A DNA stretch of 64,000 nucleotides, from NCBI RefSeq assembly GCF_028769735.1, contig NC_088178.1, positions 24,254,357-24,318,356 on the forward strand, read 5' to 3'. Both the position numbers and the translations under genes were made by a program. The stretch is from Zonotrichia leucophrys gambelii. Its lineage: Eukaryota > Chordata > Aves > Passeriformes > Passerellidae. This document shows, in pieces, positions 40,601 to 52,470 of the stretch. The notes below the pieces were generated by a model. It was not told where the DNA came from and searched no databases. It saw only the letters and a list, made by a program, of their open reading frames with translations. The stretch's first letter is position 1. Every line of letters begins with the position of its first letter.

Positions 40601-43600
40601 GTTTTTCTGAGTTTATATCCCAGTCACTGCCAGAACACACAAAGCACCCAAATGGTACGTGATGCACCCAGAGGCACTGAGTAGTTAAACAAATCCCCCA
40701 GAGCCTTCTCTTCCAGGGAATATTAACACATGGATACACTGCCTGCATGTAGATATCCTGTCTGAAAGTGCAGTGGTACTTTCTGTAAAAAGATCCCAAC
40801 ATTCTGACTCCTGTACGTCCCTGATTTTAGGAAGAACTGGTTACCACCTGGGAGTAGTTGTTGTACAGCACTGCTGGGGACAATTAGGAAAGTTCTTCCA
40901 GGAGGTGAAATACATTTTAGGTTATTCTGGTGATCCAGGGGCCATCTAGGTGAAGGACTGTCCACTGTGTCCCTGAGCCTTTAATTTCCAAGCCTCTCCT
41001 TCACCAGTGTGAGGTGAGAACACGAGCAATGAGTGCCCTACAGAAAACATACAGCTCATGTCATTCATTAACTCCTGCTTTAACAACTCTTTTGGCAAGG
41101 TATTCATTGCTCTAGACCTGTCCTCTCTTTGCAATCAGGCCTCTTACCCTTCCCTGTGCCCTGCTCCTGCTCTGTCGGTGCTGCTGTGATCCACTGCTCC
41201 TCACCAAGATTCCTGCTGCCCAAGGCTCTCCTGGCAGGGGCAAATTGCTCTGGAATTGCTCTTGCTGTCCTTCTGCTGAGGTGTTTTATTGCTTTTGTAG
41301 ATATTGATCTGCTTTTGGAAATGTTGGAACCAAAAATCTCTTTCCGTGAAAACGTCCAAGAGAAGAATTTCTTCAGGAAGGATAAACTCCAAAGCTATTC
41401 TCTGACAAACTCCCTGTAAGCCATGGTTTTCAGAAGCACAGGAATGATTCATATGGAACAGGTTACCAATAAAGGCTGGAACAAGCCATAGTTGCTCACT
41501 ATGACATGCTATGAAAAGGGATATTCAGAGTTCTAAACCAATATCCTCACAGCCTGGAGCCTCTGGGCTATCTCTGGGACTGGTATCTCCCATCTGCTCT
41601 CTGACAGGAAAGCTCTATTAGAGTGGAGGTGTGACAGGCAGTACAGTGATTGTGTTATTTTGGTGAACTCACTTCGCCATGTCAAACATAACATCAGATT
41701 TCCCTGAAAACTGCTCACTAGATCTGAGCACAATTTTCCAACTTTCAGTTTAACGGGAGGCTCAGTGCAATAGGAAACACCATTTTGAAGGGAATTGTTT
41801 CATTTCATTTACAAAACAAGACTATACTAAGATTTTCCTGCTGTTTACTCAGTAGAATATACTTTTGATTTTGGCAAATACAGTTCCTTCCAACTACATC
41901 AAAACTCCATTACAAATACAAAGTAATCAACAAAAAAGGGCTGATGCAAGCACATCACCACAGTACTGAGAATTTGGGTAAACAATTCTCCAAACCCTTT
42001 TCTTGCCTTCTCCCCTGCACAGTTATTCTTTCACCTTTATTACCTGCCACTGCTAGATGAGACAAGCAAGAGTTTTATTTGTGTTGTGGTGGCACATAAG
42101 AGCTCATCTCATAAATGGACCCCACTGCTTTATGTTACATAAACCTCACAGTAACACATTATTTCTACAAATGAACACAGTTAAAATTCTAACAATTGGT
42201 CTCACATTGATCTACTCCTTCATCTCAACCTTTCCCATCACCGAAAATTGACTAGGATATAAACATGCAAAAGCAGAAATAAAGATTTTTAATAGGTCAG
42301 ATCCCTAAGAACTGGAGTAGCTTGGAGGAGGTCAATAGAGTTGTACTGATTTACAGCAGCTGAATATGCATTTGCCATGGCATACTGGCCCCATATGTAT
42401 GTATGGGAAGAAAAATTGCTACAAAAGAAAAGGAAAAAAAACTCAGCAATACTTTTATAATGTTTTACATAAATCCCTAATGTAAGCAGCTCAATAAATG
42501 TTTTGAATCTGTACTGTAAGAATATAATGAACAGTGAAAATTGTGATGTTCTTTTGATGTAGTGAGTTGAGAGATCTTAGTGAATCAACTTTAATTCTCT
42601 CACATACTGATGGTTTACTTACCAAGGAACTCAGCTGGATTTTGAAATAAATGTGGTAATTTAAAACTACTTTGGTAAAAAAAGTTTAATGATAGCTGAA
42701 AACTGAAAAGTATAAAAGATGGAGGTTCAATGAATAAAGCATTTGCTCCTTCTGCTTTCCAGGTTTAGCTGATGGCTAAACAAGTGCTGTTTTCCAGGAC
42801 TATTAGTTATTATCCCATAACAAATTGGTTGAGTTCAGCTCCTCATATGGTGGAAAGGAAAACTACATAAAAACCCCCAAATAAACTCTGGCTGTGATGA
42901 AAGTGGTGGCAGAGCTCCATTATTTCCCATGTTCTCAGCTTGCTTCCAATCTTCATAAACTCACTGTAATGGCAAAAATTGAGCAACAGAAATGGTGGTA
43001 AACTGTGGACTGCCAATTCTCTGCTATCTCATGTCCTAAAGTCACACAAAGCTGCAGTATTCACTCCTGGTGTCTAAAATTATCAGCAACAGGAACACAA
43101 TACAATGTAAGAGATGAGGACAAGCAAAGGATTATTTTCAAAGGTTTGGATTTGGTCATCAGTGAAAAACTGTTCACATGACCACCAACAATCTAATCTT
43201 ATTTTCTCAACACATGAGGAAATGATTCATTATCTAATCTTATTTACATCATGAGCATCCAAGTCATTCTCTTACTCTCTTTTTTAATCCTTAAATCCCA
43301 GCTAAATGGATTATGCCAGTACAATTTGTGTTTCGAAATCCTACCTCTGATTGCCTTCTGGGCAGAAATAAATACCATCATATGTATTCAGTCTAAACTC
43401 TGGATCAAGTCCTCGTGTGAGCTAAATTAGCAGAGCTTTTCAAATGTATAGCAAGTTGCATCTACTTTATTTGTTTACAGCTATTGAAGAATTGGCTCCC
43501 ACTGTAGGCAGAGAAATTCAGGACTCCTCAGATATTTTCTTTACCACTTGAATGTAGTTAAGAACAATATTTCAACAATTTGCTCATAACTATTAAATAT

Positions 43601-44041
43601 CTAAAATCATTAAAAATATACAACTATTAAATGTACATTAAAAATAACCTTCAGTGGCACCCTGTCAGTACCCAGGTTGAAATAAACACAGAATGTGAAG
43701 TCTGAACAGCAGAAAGGAGAAGAGGAAGACTCTAGATGGTTACTGAAAAACTTTATATGTATATCTTCTCTATTTTTCTAAGTGACCAAGTTATCCAAAC
43801 AACCTGGAATGTTTCCAGTCAAAAGGCATATTTTCTCCTGAAACTCTTCATAGTAGCTTTGTTCTCAGAGGACACAGAATATTTCTTCAGAATACAATGT
43901 CTAGTTACCATAGAAAACCTCCAGGGAATTCTGGCCCATGTTTTTAGCCCTCGTAAATCCTCTTCATACCTTTCTGGCTGCACTTGTTTACAAGGATTCA
44001 TGAGAAATGTGGAAGTCACAATTTTTTTACCAGTAAATGCA
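34641..44041. other. Gene-poor AT-rich tract, no gene seen
   Basis: No coding, RNA-gene or young repeat structure is recognisable. Minor points: a hexanucleotide AGGTCC run at 37530-37550; AT-rich stretches with TAATTA motifs at about 38960-39560. Reading frames here are short and on both strands. Confidence 0.55.
37530..37550. repeat. (CCAGGT)n hexanucleotide repeat, about 3.5 units
   Basis: TCC followed by three AGGTCC units, a small tandem array. Confidence 0.85.
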
Positions 44042-44095
44042 GGAGGCAAACTGGTTTAATGATGTGGAGGCAAACTGGTTTAATGATGTGGAGGC
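44042..44095. repeat. 24-bp tandem duplication
   Basis: Two identical 24-bp units (44042-44065 and 44066-44089) are followed by the first six bases of a third (GGAGGC). Perfect identity implies a recent event. Confidence 0.95.
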
Positions 44096-44324
44096 TGCTC
44101 CAGAAATCACCTCTGTCCTTCCCTCCAGCTCATTTAAACCCAGGCAGGTCTCCTGGCCATGTCTCAGGATTTGGTCATCAGCAACTTAAGTTTAATTGCT
44201 GCATAAAAGCATTGCCCTTGCTTCCAGTAAAATGGGATTACAATGAGCTTGTCATCCGAGCCCTTTATTTTGTTATATGGTCTTTATGAGTGTGGGATCC
44301 AGTGCACTCAGCATTTACAGGGAG

Positions 44325-44378
44325 CCTGTCATCAGGGAGAAACTGAGGCAGAGATAAATTGCATGACTTGCCCTGAAA
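44325..44378 (-). mobile_element. Possible MIR-type SINE fragment, minus strand
   Basis: GAGAAACTGAGGCAGAGAT (44337-44355) followed by GACTTGCCC (44365-44373) resembles the reverse complement of the MIR core region. Only about 50 bp are recognisable. A similar but weaker string (GCCTCAGTTTCCCAC) occurs near 50332. Confidence 0.3.
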
Positions 44379-45211
44379 CTGAACTCAATTGAACTCAAAC
44401 TGAACTCAAATTTCCTAAGTCCCAACCTGACAACTACTGGAATCATCTGTCACTAAAATAATAAGAAATTTAGAAGAAAATTGTATGCTCTACCCATCCT
44501 CCTCTCCACTTACCTACTATGGTGTTTGATTCTGTTTCTTTAATCTGGATCAGTATCTTATACATTTTTAACAACAAAGTGTCTTGATTTATGATAAGGT
44601 TCATAATTCTAAATCTGTCTAAATACAAGGTTCCGTGAAATCCTAGGAAGATCACACGCCAAAATGTTTGAGGGAAGAAAATTAGGCTTGGCTTTGTCCA
44701 GAAAATAGGATCATCCATATTTACCTGGAGAGAAACTTTGTCCACATTACACATGAATTGTGGGGGTGGTTGTTTGGTTGATTTGTTTGTTTTGCTAGTA
44801 TTTTCTTTGGGTATTTTAGCAAAAATAAGAGCTTGTACCTCTAAGAAAAGCAGACCAGCAATTTAGTTCAGCAATTTAGTCAGGATTTTTAACATTCCCT
44901 ATATCCCTACTCTGCTATTCTGAGACTGTCCCTTTCAATAGTTTCCTCTGTATTTATTAAATAATACAAATCATGTTAAAATAGGGCTGGTCATTGAAAC
45001 TCTGAGAGATTTATGTTTATAGAATAGCTTTGATAGCACTAATGTAAATGCGAAGGGCATAAAGGAAGCATGAAATATAAAGCAGAAGAGAAGACAAATT
45101 CCAATTAAATCATCCAAGTTTTCAAAACAAATTTCACTGATTAGTTTCAGTATCTCACTTCCTATTACAATGTCCTCTTCTTTTCTCTTCACAGAAAACT
45201 AGTGCATACAC

Positions 45212-45393
45212 AATAAATAACATTGGTATTAACAGAGATGCTGTAAACTAAAAAAAAGGATGAGTTGGTAATGAAGTAGTTAACATGAAGAGGGGGGGAA
45301 AATGTAAATAATGTTGGTATTAACAGAGATGCACTAAATTTTAAAAAATAATGAGTTGGTAATGAAGTAGTTAACATGAAGAGGAAAAAGCCC
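45212..45393. repeat. Diverged tandem duplication, period about 91 bp
   Basis: Units at 45212-45302 and 45303-45393 share GGTATTAACAGAGATGC and GATGAGTTGGTAATGAAGTA-type blocks in the same order. They differ by small indels, chiefly in an A run and a G run. Confidence 0.9.
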
Positions 45394-45429
45394 TGGGTGT
45401 ATTTGGCTGATCCAGATCATGCTCTCAGT

Positions 45430-45800
45430 TCAACAGGCAGCAGCAGTGAAGGTTGGTAAGATGCTAGCACATATTAAGAAAGGTATATCTGTAACAAAGC
45501 CAGTAAAATTACATTTTTACTATGTAAGACCCTGTGGTGGTAGACCAAATCTGGAATATAATGTCCAATTCTGGTCATGAGAGTGGAAGACAGATGTAAA
45601 TAAAATGGAGAAAGTACAGCAGAGGGCAACCAACATGATTAATGTACTGGAGAATGCTGGCAGAGTAGCTGAGAGAATGATGAAATGGGAATTATTTAGC
45701 CTCAAGGAAAGGTGATTAGGAGGTGAACTGACTGAAATATTTAAACTACCTTTGGGTTATTATAAAATTAAGCTTGAAGGTGAATTTGAAATTTTTTGAC
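45430..45800 (+). mobile_element. Old CR1/L3-type LINE 3' fragment, + strand
   Basis: Contains 'CTGGAATATAATGTCCAATT', 'GCAGAGGGCAACCAACATGA', TTTAGCCTCAAGGAAAGG and related strings, in the order seen in CR1-group 3' ends (short-tail-coding end into UTR). More diverged than the 46.9 and 55.6 kb copies. Edges approximate. Confidence 0.6.
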
Positions 45801-46231
45801 AGACCAGAAATAAGGGAGGCAGGATTAAATACACATTAAATTAATGTCCTCACAGGCCACTGGGGTACACATGTTGGCTGCATGAGATGCCAACATGTGG
45901 AAACTGCAGCTCAGGCTTTGTGCTCCAACATGTGGGCACACAGGGCCTTTGAACAGCCTGGCATTCCTGGTTGGAGCTGAAGGCTCAGTCAGTGACAGCA
46001 ACAGCAGCAAACTCCCCTCTGGGCAGTGAGAGTGCTCAGTGCAGGCCATGGCCACGTGCAGTGGGGCTGCCTGCTCCTCTCCACACCTGCAGAGTGGCTA
46101 AAAGCCTGGATCCCAAATGGAGCAGTCAGCTCCCTGCCAGCAGGTTTGTCGGATCTCAAGATCTCAGTCCTGAGATGCTGAGTCACCGAGACCCTGGGGG
46201 GGGCTCGGGACTCCTGGAATGTTGCCAGAAG
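45801..46231. other. Spacer between LINE and LTR, nothing recognised
   Basis: Ordinary, moderately G/C-rich sequence. A G8 run lies near 46196-46203. No gene or repeat was recognised. Confidence 0.5.
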
Positions 46232-46535
46232 TGTCTGGTGGCAGGACTTTAACCCTACACAGGAGACGACAAGGATGAGGGCTTCACCGGGTGAATGGTG
46301 AAGGGATTAGTTAATTAGAGGGTGAGAAACAGGATTTAGGATTTATGTACAGGGGGGTTTAGAGGAGCAAGATGGAGGAATTGGGGTGTGTCCTGTCCTC
46401 CTCCTTCTTCCTCCTCTCCTCCATCTTCTTTGGCCACGGTGGCACCTTTCTATTGGTTATTACTAAGAGTACACCGAGTTATAAGAATAGATGGTATTGG
46501 GGAAAAATGATAAATATTGTACACGTAGCAAAGGG

Positions 46536-46542
46536 TATAAAG
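46536..46542 (+). promoter_or_regulatory. LTR TATA box
   Basis: TATAAAG about 300 bp into the LTR and about 100 bp before AATAAA, as expected for the U3/R boundary. Confidence 0.65.
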
Positions 46543-46637
46543 ATACGTGGCTGCCCGGAGGGCAGAGACAGTGTGCCCATGGCTGACTGCTGAGCAGATC
46601 TCTGCTGGCTGAAAGAACATCTTTTAGATAAACAATT

Positions 46638-46643
46638 AATAAA
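46638..46643 (+). promoter_or_regulatory. LTR poly(A) signal
   Basis: AATAAA within the proposed R region, about 115 bp before the LTR end. Confidence 0.65.
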
Positions 46644-46757
46644 CATAAAACCAGAAAGAAGAACTGAAGCCTCTTCTCGTCTTTCGATACGCGAGCTGCC
46701 CCAAGGCCACCTCCGGGCCTTCCAGGCCCCTCAAACAGCCGAAATAAACCGGACACT

Positions 46758-46775
46758 TGGCGTCCCTGGGTGGGC
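46758..46775 (+). other. Retroviral primer-binding site, tRNA-Asn type
   Basis: TGGCGTCCCTGGGTGGGC is the exact complement of the 3' 18 nt of vertebrate tRNA-Asn(GUU) including CCA (GCCCACCCAGGGACGCCA). It lies 2 nt after the LTR end, the canonical place. About 60 bp of probable leader follow before similarity is lost. Confidence 0.8.
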
Positions 46776-46924
46776 CAGAATCACTACAACCTTTCGGGGT
46801 GAGATAGTCCGGACACAGGTTTATGGGGTAACACATTCTGCATCACTGGATGGATGCTCTGAACCTGAGGGGGGGATTCATCCCAGCCGCCTTTGGCCAC
46901 CCAAGGCAGGGCAAGGCACTGGCT

Positions 46925-47418
46925 TTGAGTGGTCACCTGAGCTCATTGCAGGCACTGGAGGGAGGAACAGCAACTGAGGGGCTGGGAACACAAATCCTGT
47001 GAGGAACTGAAGGATTTGGGGGTGTTCAGCCTGGAGAAAAGGAGACTCAGGGGTGACCTTGTCAGTCTCCACAGCTCCTGAAAGGTGGGTGCAGGCAGGT
47101 GGGGTTGGTCTCTTTCTCCAAGCAGCAGCTGACAGAACCAGAGGACACAGTCTTAAACTGCACCAAGCGAAATACAGGTTGGATATTATGAAGAAGTTTT
47201 TTACAAAAAGGGTGATAAAGTACTAGAATGGTCTGCCAAGGAGGTGGAGGAGTCCCCATCCCTGGGTGTGTTTAACAAAGCCTGAGTGTGGCACTGGGTG
47301 CCAACGTTTAGTTGAGGTGTTGAGGCTGGTTTGGACTCTATGATCTTGAAGGTCTCTTCCAACCCTGTGATTCTGTGGATTCTGTGATTTTGTGACTCTG
47401 TGATTCTGTGAATTCTCT
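46925..47418 (+). mobile_element. CR1 LINE 3' end, + strand, with octamer-type tail
   Basis: Matches the CR1 3' UTR in order: TTCAGCCTGGAGAAAAGGAG, 'GGTTGGATATTATGAAGAAG', 'GGAGGTGGAGGAGTCCCCAT', GATCTTGAAGGTCTCTTCC. It ends in GATTCTGTG-type repeats (47369-47412), the CR1 hallmark used in target-primed reverse transcription. Truncated at the 5' end. Confidence 0.9.
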
Positions 47419-50400
47419 GAACTGCCAATGCAGAGCTCCCTAAGGCAGGTGCCTAAGATAGGTGACATTAATTGCTCTCTGGAGGTCTCTTTCTCTTTCC
47501 ATTGTCTCTGCTGGCAGCCTCACATGGAACCAGGCTGGAATCCCAGGGCCAGGCACCTTTCTGGCAACCATTGCCATGATGCTTCTGAGCTGACACAAAG
47601 AGTCCATGAGCACACAGAAAGAACAGAGACTACTGAGAAGCGGGGGCCAGAATTTAGGTGGATGGCATTGAAAACAAGATTTAAGCCCCCAGGGAGAGGT
47701 GAGGGAGATGAGGAGGAGAGGTAAAGAGTTCAAGCTCACTTATAGCCATTCAGGAATCTGGGAGTTAAGCAAAAATTTTTGATGAACAAACAGTTCAGTT
47801 TGTCACTGATGGATGAAGGCTCTGGATCTGCATTGAGGCAGGCCTGACATGGTACTTAAACAAGGCAGACTAAGAAAAATAAACTGCACATGAACAAAGA
47901 AATGGAGAGGACACAGTGGCTATTAACAGTGAAATATGGTGGTTTTAATTAGCAAATGCTAATTGTAGGACTGGATATACAGTGGAATGGAAACATTGAA
48001 TCTCAGGTGGAAGTAGGTGATAGCAAAATACTATTAATCTGAAAAGGTATAATGAGAAAAACAAAGTAAGGGGAAATGGAAAGGCTGATTGTTCCTTCCA
48101 GCAAGAAAATGTTATTATCAATAAAAAAATTAAGTGAAGCCTATTTTTTCTGTATTGGAACAAATTTTATACAGTATGTATAATGCTTGAATTATATTTT
48201 TTGCATTAAGAAGCCTAAAAATGGATAATATTAATTTCCAAAATAATATAGACTGGAGTAAATCATGGAAATCCAGTAATACTAAAATAAAATTCTGTAG
48301 ATTTTACAGCAGGAGAAGGGGAACATAAGAAGGAAGAGCTAGAAAGTGAGTTATATGTAGAAGTAAATCATCAAATCAGAACATAAATGTGTAGATAGAT
48401 TTAAAGATAACAAAAAATGTATTAAGCAGGATTACCAATTTTCACCATTTGAAAACTATGTTAGCAATAATTGGGAGGTAAAAAAAACCAGTAGCAAAAC
48501 CATAATTTCTGATGGACTCTCTCTGTTTCAGACTCTATTGGGTTTATACCCCACCTGCATGGGATTTAAGAGGATCATAATTGCCCTGGACTTTGTTCCC
48601 AAAAATGAACAAAGCTGAGCAATAAAACACAAAATTAAAATTCAGTGATCATACCATTAGACCTGCAATATTTGTAAGGAAAAGGCAGTGACATCAAGTA
48701 ATGCTGTTATTACAGTCAGACTCTAAAAGAACATAGAATAAATTTTATAAATGTCTTGAACAAAGTGTAGGACAGAAAAGAGATTACAGTGTACTGGTAA
48801 ATATTTAAGAGCAGGTAAAGATGATAAAATCAAAATTAATTCCATCAGAGCCCACCAGATTGCAGCTGAAGAGTTTGGAGCTGCATACAGTTTTGCTGAA
48901 GCATAAAATCACAGATAAACAGGAGTAGTCACAAATACTGGGAAAAAGTGTTAACATTAGTGTCTGCACCATACCAAATCTATTGATTTTTTTTAAGGTA
49001 ACATAAAACGGTTTTATTTTACTGGGTGGAAACATAAACTGAATGTGAACAGAAATTGCAGATATTGGAACTATTTACACTAAAAAAAAGACTGAGAGGT
49101 TATGATAAAAGTCAAAAAAAAGCAGTTTAACAGCCCTGCTCAGTTCCTTGTGATTGTTTCTGTCCTTCCAGAAGTACAAGGGAAACACAATGAGACTGAA
49201 CAGTTGCAAATTCACAAACATTAAAACTTGATAACTCTGGTACTGCTACCTCACCAAGACTCTGAAGGTAAACTGCAGCAAATAGGCAGTGTGTACAAGA
49301 TAATTCTTTTTTTTTTTTTCCTTCTTTTAAATGGTTTTGAAGCACTTTGCTTCAGAATCTGCACCATCCCTCAGCTACCAGGACTGGTAGGAAAGGATGA
49401 TGGCCACAGTTATCCCGTAATTGCACTTCTGCCTGCAGGAACAGTCATGGATTGTTGTTAAAGGATTGGACAATGCAAATCCTTCTGAGTCAAATTGGGC
49501 AGTCAAATCTTCTTCTTTGTGTGTGCTTTTTAGAAGAGAATAAAGGACATCTTAGAGAAGAGGGGAAGAATCCATCCATATTTCAAGCTCTAAAATTGCA
49601 CTTATGCATGCGTTTGTACAATGAACGCACATTTAAGAAACCCATGGGTTTTGCTGTGGAAACATAATTATTATGAACTTAAAAACATCTAGACAGAAAG
49701 ATATGACTCCCATCCATACTTTCACCTTCCTATCAGAGAAGAAGGATAGTGAACTGGCTCCTTTTAATAGCTCCAGAAAAATGGCAGCATGGTTCTGCTC
49801 ACACACTGACAGGGAAGGACTTGCCTGCTTGAAAAAATAGTGCTCTGAGTAAAACTGGAGTTGGTCTGATAAAACTGCCAGCCCAAGGGCAATACAGAAA
49901 ACGAAGCCTTGGCAATATCATGTAAGGAGAGGCTGAAAATTATTTCATGTATTTTATCATAACTGAATTCTGAATATGGTAGGTGTCTGCAAAGAGTGGA
50001 GGCTAATAACACGGTGTTTCAAAACACAGACTCATGGCTGTGTGGCCCCTGGGACAGTCTCTTACCTTTCACAGCACCAAATGTGAGCAAGGTGTTGTTG
50101 TAGCAACAGTTTTTGCTGCTCAGCCCATTTGTTCTGTGCCTTCAGGAGGAGCATGTGAGGGACATCCATACTGGAGGCATCTCCTGAAATGCTGCTGTGA
50201 CCTGCAGGGCTCTGCAGCTCCTTCACACAGAGGGATGAGGCCCCTGGGTCCATGGGCAGAGTTTTGGAGATCCTCCACCCTCCTATGGCATGAACCTACA
50301 GCACGATGGGAAGGATGCCTGCTAAACACTGTGCCTCAGTTTCCCACTTACAATTGAGGACAGCAGAGTATTTCTGTTGTGTAGTGTAGGATAACCCTCA

Positions 50401-51799
50401 CCATTACAGCCTAGAGTGTGTTCTGATATCTCAGAGGTAAACACAGATGAACTGCACAGCTTTATCAGCCTTAAAATGGCAAAGAAGCACTTGGGCTGTT
50501 ACAGGGACTGAGGCTTTTTCTCTCACTTTGCTTTCCACTCAGAATGCCCCAAACACATGGTGAGGACAGAACGCTGTGATGGCAGCTAAGGAAGGGCCAG
50601 TGGGTACTGAAGTGTGGCTTTGTCAGTTTAATAAGCTGCTGCTCTTGCAAAAATGGCTGCAGTCTCTAAACTTAACCCCTGAGAACTTCAATTATTTTAT
50701 CTACCAATCTTTTGGATTACTGACACCCTCTAAGGGAAAAGCTGTTGTCTTGGATTAGCCAAAGCAGCTACAATGCTGTCTTCCTTAGAGACGGAGGATG
50801 ACTTAGCTGTCTTATCCTTGGAAAATCTATATAATCCAAAGATTAATCCAGAAGACCCTGATCTCTTTGCAGCAAAAGGCCATTCCTAACAAACTGCTTT
50901 CTCCCTAGTAAAGCTAGCTCTTCACTTTCTCTTTCAGCCTAGAGTAAAAAGAGCTGTAATTGTCCTAATAAAAGCATTTTAGTGTCATGGATAGCAACTG
51001 TCATAATACAATTTCTTGCCTAGATAAAATTTATCCAGAGAATAAAATGGTTCCTACATTGCTTGCTATGAAAAAAAAAAAATAGTTAATTGCTATCAGT
51101 TAAATGAAAGCGTGGAGGAAACTGGATGAGCAGCTTTCCCTTGGATCTCCTACAGGTGTCTTAGGCTACAAAATACTAGGTACTGTATGTGTGTTGACTT
51201 TAAAATCATTGTGGGATACAGAATAATGCACATTGCCTCTCTGAGCTGCTTCATTAGCCTGATTTACCTCCAAGGTTCCTGTTTCAGGCAAGTCTGCTAG
51301 TCTTGCATACAAAAGGATCAGCCACAGAACTCTGCAGCGTGAGCCGAGCCTTTTGTCCTTCCAGTGAGAGGGAATAAAGTACAAAACAAAAACAAACCTT
51401 CCCTGCAAAAGTAGCCTGTCAAATTAGCAGGGCATTTCAAACACAAAGATCTTCAAATCCTCACTTCTGCTCTATTTAAGAGACAGAGGAGAAAAGCCTT
51501 ATTTAGCAACAAAACACAGTCCTTGAGACACTCGGCTTTTAAAATACCTAATCGATCAATCTCTCCCTTCCTCTGTCCTTCCTTTAGGAGAGAAGATTGA
51601 ATGTAGTTTGAAAAGAAATGTCCAAGAAAGCTCATCTGTGTGACAAAGCGAAAGCCAGACCTAGAGCAAACAGAAAAAGCTGAAAATATCCCTGCTCCTC
51701 TGGAAAATGTAGGAAAAGAGGGAGAGTCCTGGGGCAGGGTGCGGGAGCTCCACGGGCTGTCGTGGTGCTCTGCAAATGAAGCCACATAAAGCATCTCAC
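47419..51799. other. Gene-poor tract, no gene seen
   Basis: A-rich on the + strand between 47.9 and 49.1 kb, which could be a very old element but shows no diagnostic string. T-run at about 49307-49319. No coding or RNA gene recognised. Open frames such as that at 50576-50758 resemble no family I know. Confidence 0.5.
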
Positions 51800-52470
51800 C
51801 TGCCCCTACCAGTGACTGTGGGACATTTCAGAGCGTGACCTTTTGAAATGTACATAAAATACTGGAGATCGTCTCCTCTCCTGAGGGCATCCGTAGCATG
51901 AAACTGAAGGTGGCCTCACAGTTGGCAGAAAGTGTGTGGGGCTTTCTGTTTACATTTATTTGTGTACAGACACTGGCTTGTTTGCTGCTTTTTTTCTAAA
52001 TTACTGCCCTCTGCATTTCCTTCATTTTACATGCACTGCTGTTAAATCACTTTTTCTGATAAATATGGAAACATGATGAGTTGAAAAAATCCTTCCATGT
52101 CAATTCTGCAGTTCATATTCATGCTGAGATTGTATCTAATTTTGAAAATCTTCACACTTGTGCCCTGCCATCATGTGTAATCTTTTATGCATGGCTACCT
52201 CCACTGCTGCTGAAGCAGTTGCTATGCGACAGATGAACCTGCTCCGTGGGGCCCTGACATTAGTAAAAGCAAATTGACCACAGGAGCACTAATCTAGCAT
52301 GAAAAGCAGTTGGTGCCGTGCATTTCCTAGAGAAGGATTACCTAATCAACAAGCAAAACCTCCTTTTAAACGTGAGCTGAATTACCTGGGTCTGGATTTC
52401 CCCGTTTCGCACCTTTTTGCTTCACCAAATCATCCTGAGGAGTGAAGCCTGCAAAGGTGCATTACTCAAG
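51800..52470. promoter_or_regulatory. Candidate conserved regulatory element
   Basis: A compact block with low repeat content and many factor-type motifs: GTGTAATC and TTATGCATGG near 52175-52194, GTTGCTATGCGAC near 52218-52230 (similar to one arm plus spacer of an RFX X-box), and CCTAATCAAC near 52340. No ORF or transposon explains it. The regulatory reading is inference. Confidence 0.35.

Larger units (their letters stand above)
46232..46755 (+). mobile_element. Endogenous-retrovirus LTR, + strand, 524 bp
   Basis: The proposed ends TGTCTGG and CCGGACA form a 7-bp near-perfect terminal inverted repeat (one mismatch) with TG...CA termini. Inside, in the right order, are a TATA box (46536-46542), a small GC hairpin just downstream (CTGCCC/GGGCAG, 46551-46565) and AATAAA (46638-46643). 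A tRNA-type primer-binding site follows 2 nt after the end. No gag, pol or env and no second LTR are seen, so it is a deleted provirus remnant. The left edge is less certain than the right (an alternative start is 46220). I could not name the family. Confidence 0.8.

Noticed and set aside
47940..49100. A-rich tract as an old LINE body
   Set aside because: Composition alone suggests it; no diagnostic CR1 or L2 string was found.
50325..50345. MIR SINE from GCCTCAGTTTCCCAC
   Set aside because: Too short a match to call; flanking sequence does not continue the MIR consensus.
50576..50890. Possible retroviral gag-like relic
   Set aside because: A loose impression from acidic/Pro-containing short peptides only; no conserved motif, LTR or PBS nearby.
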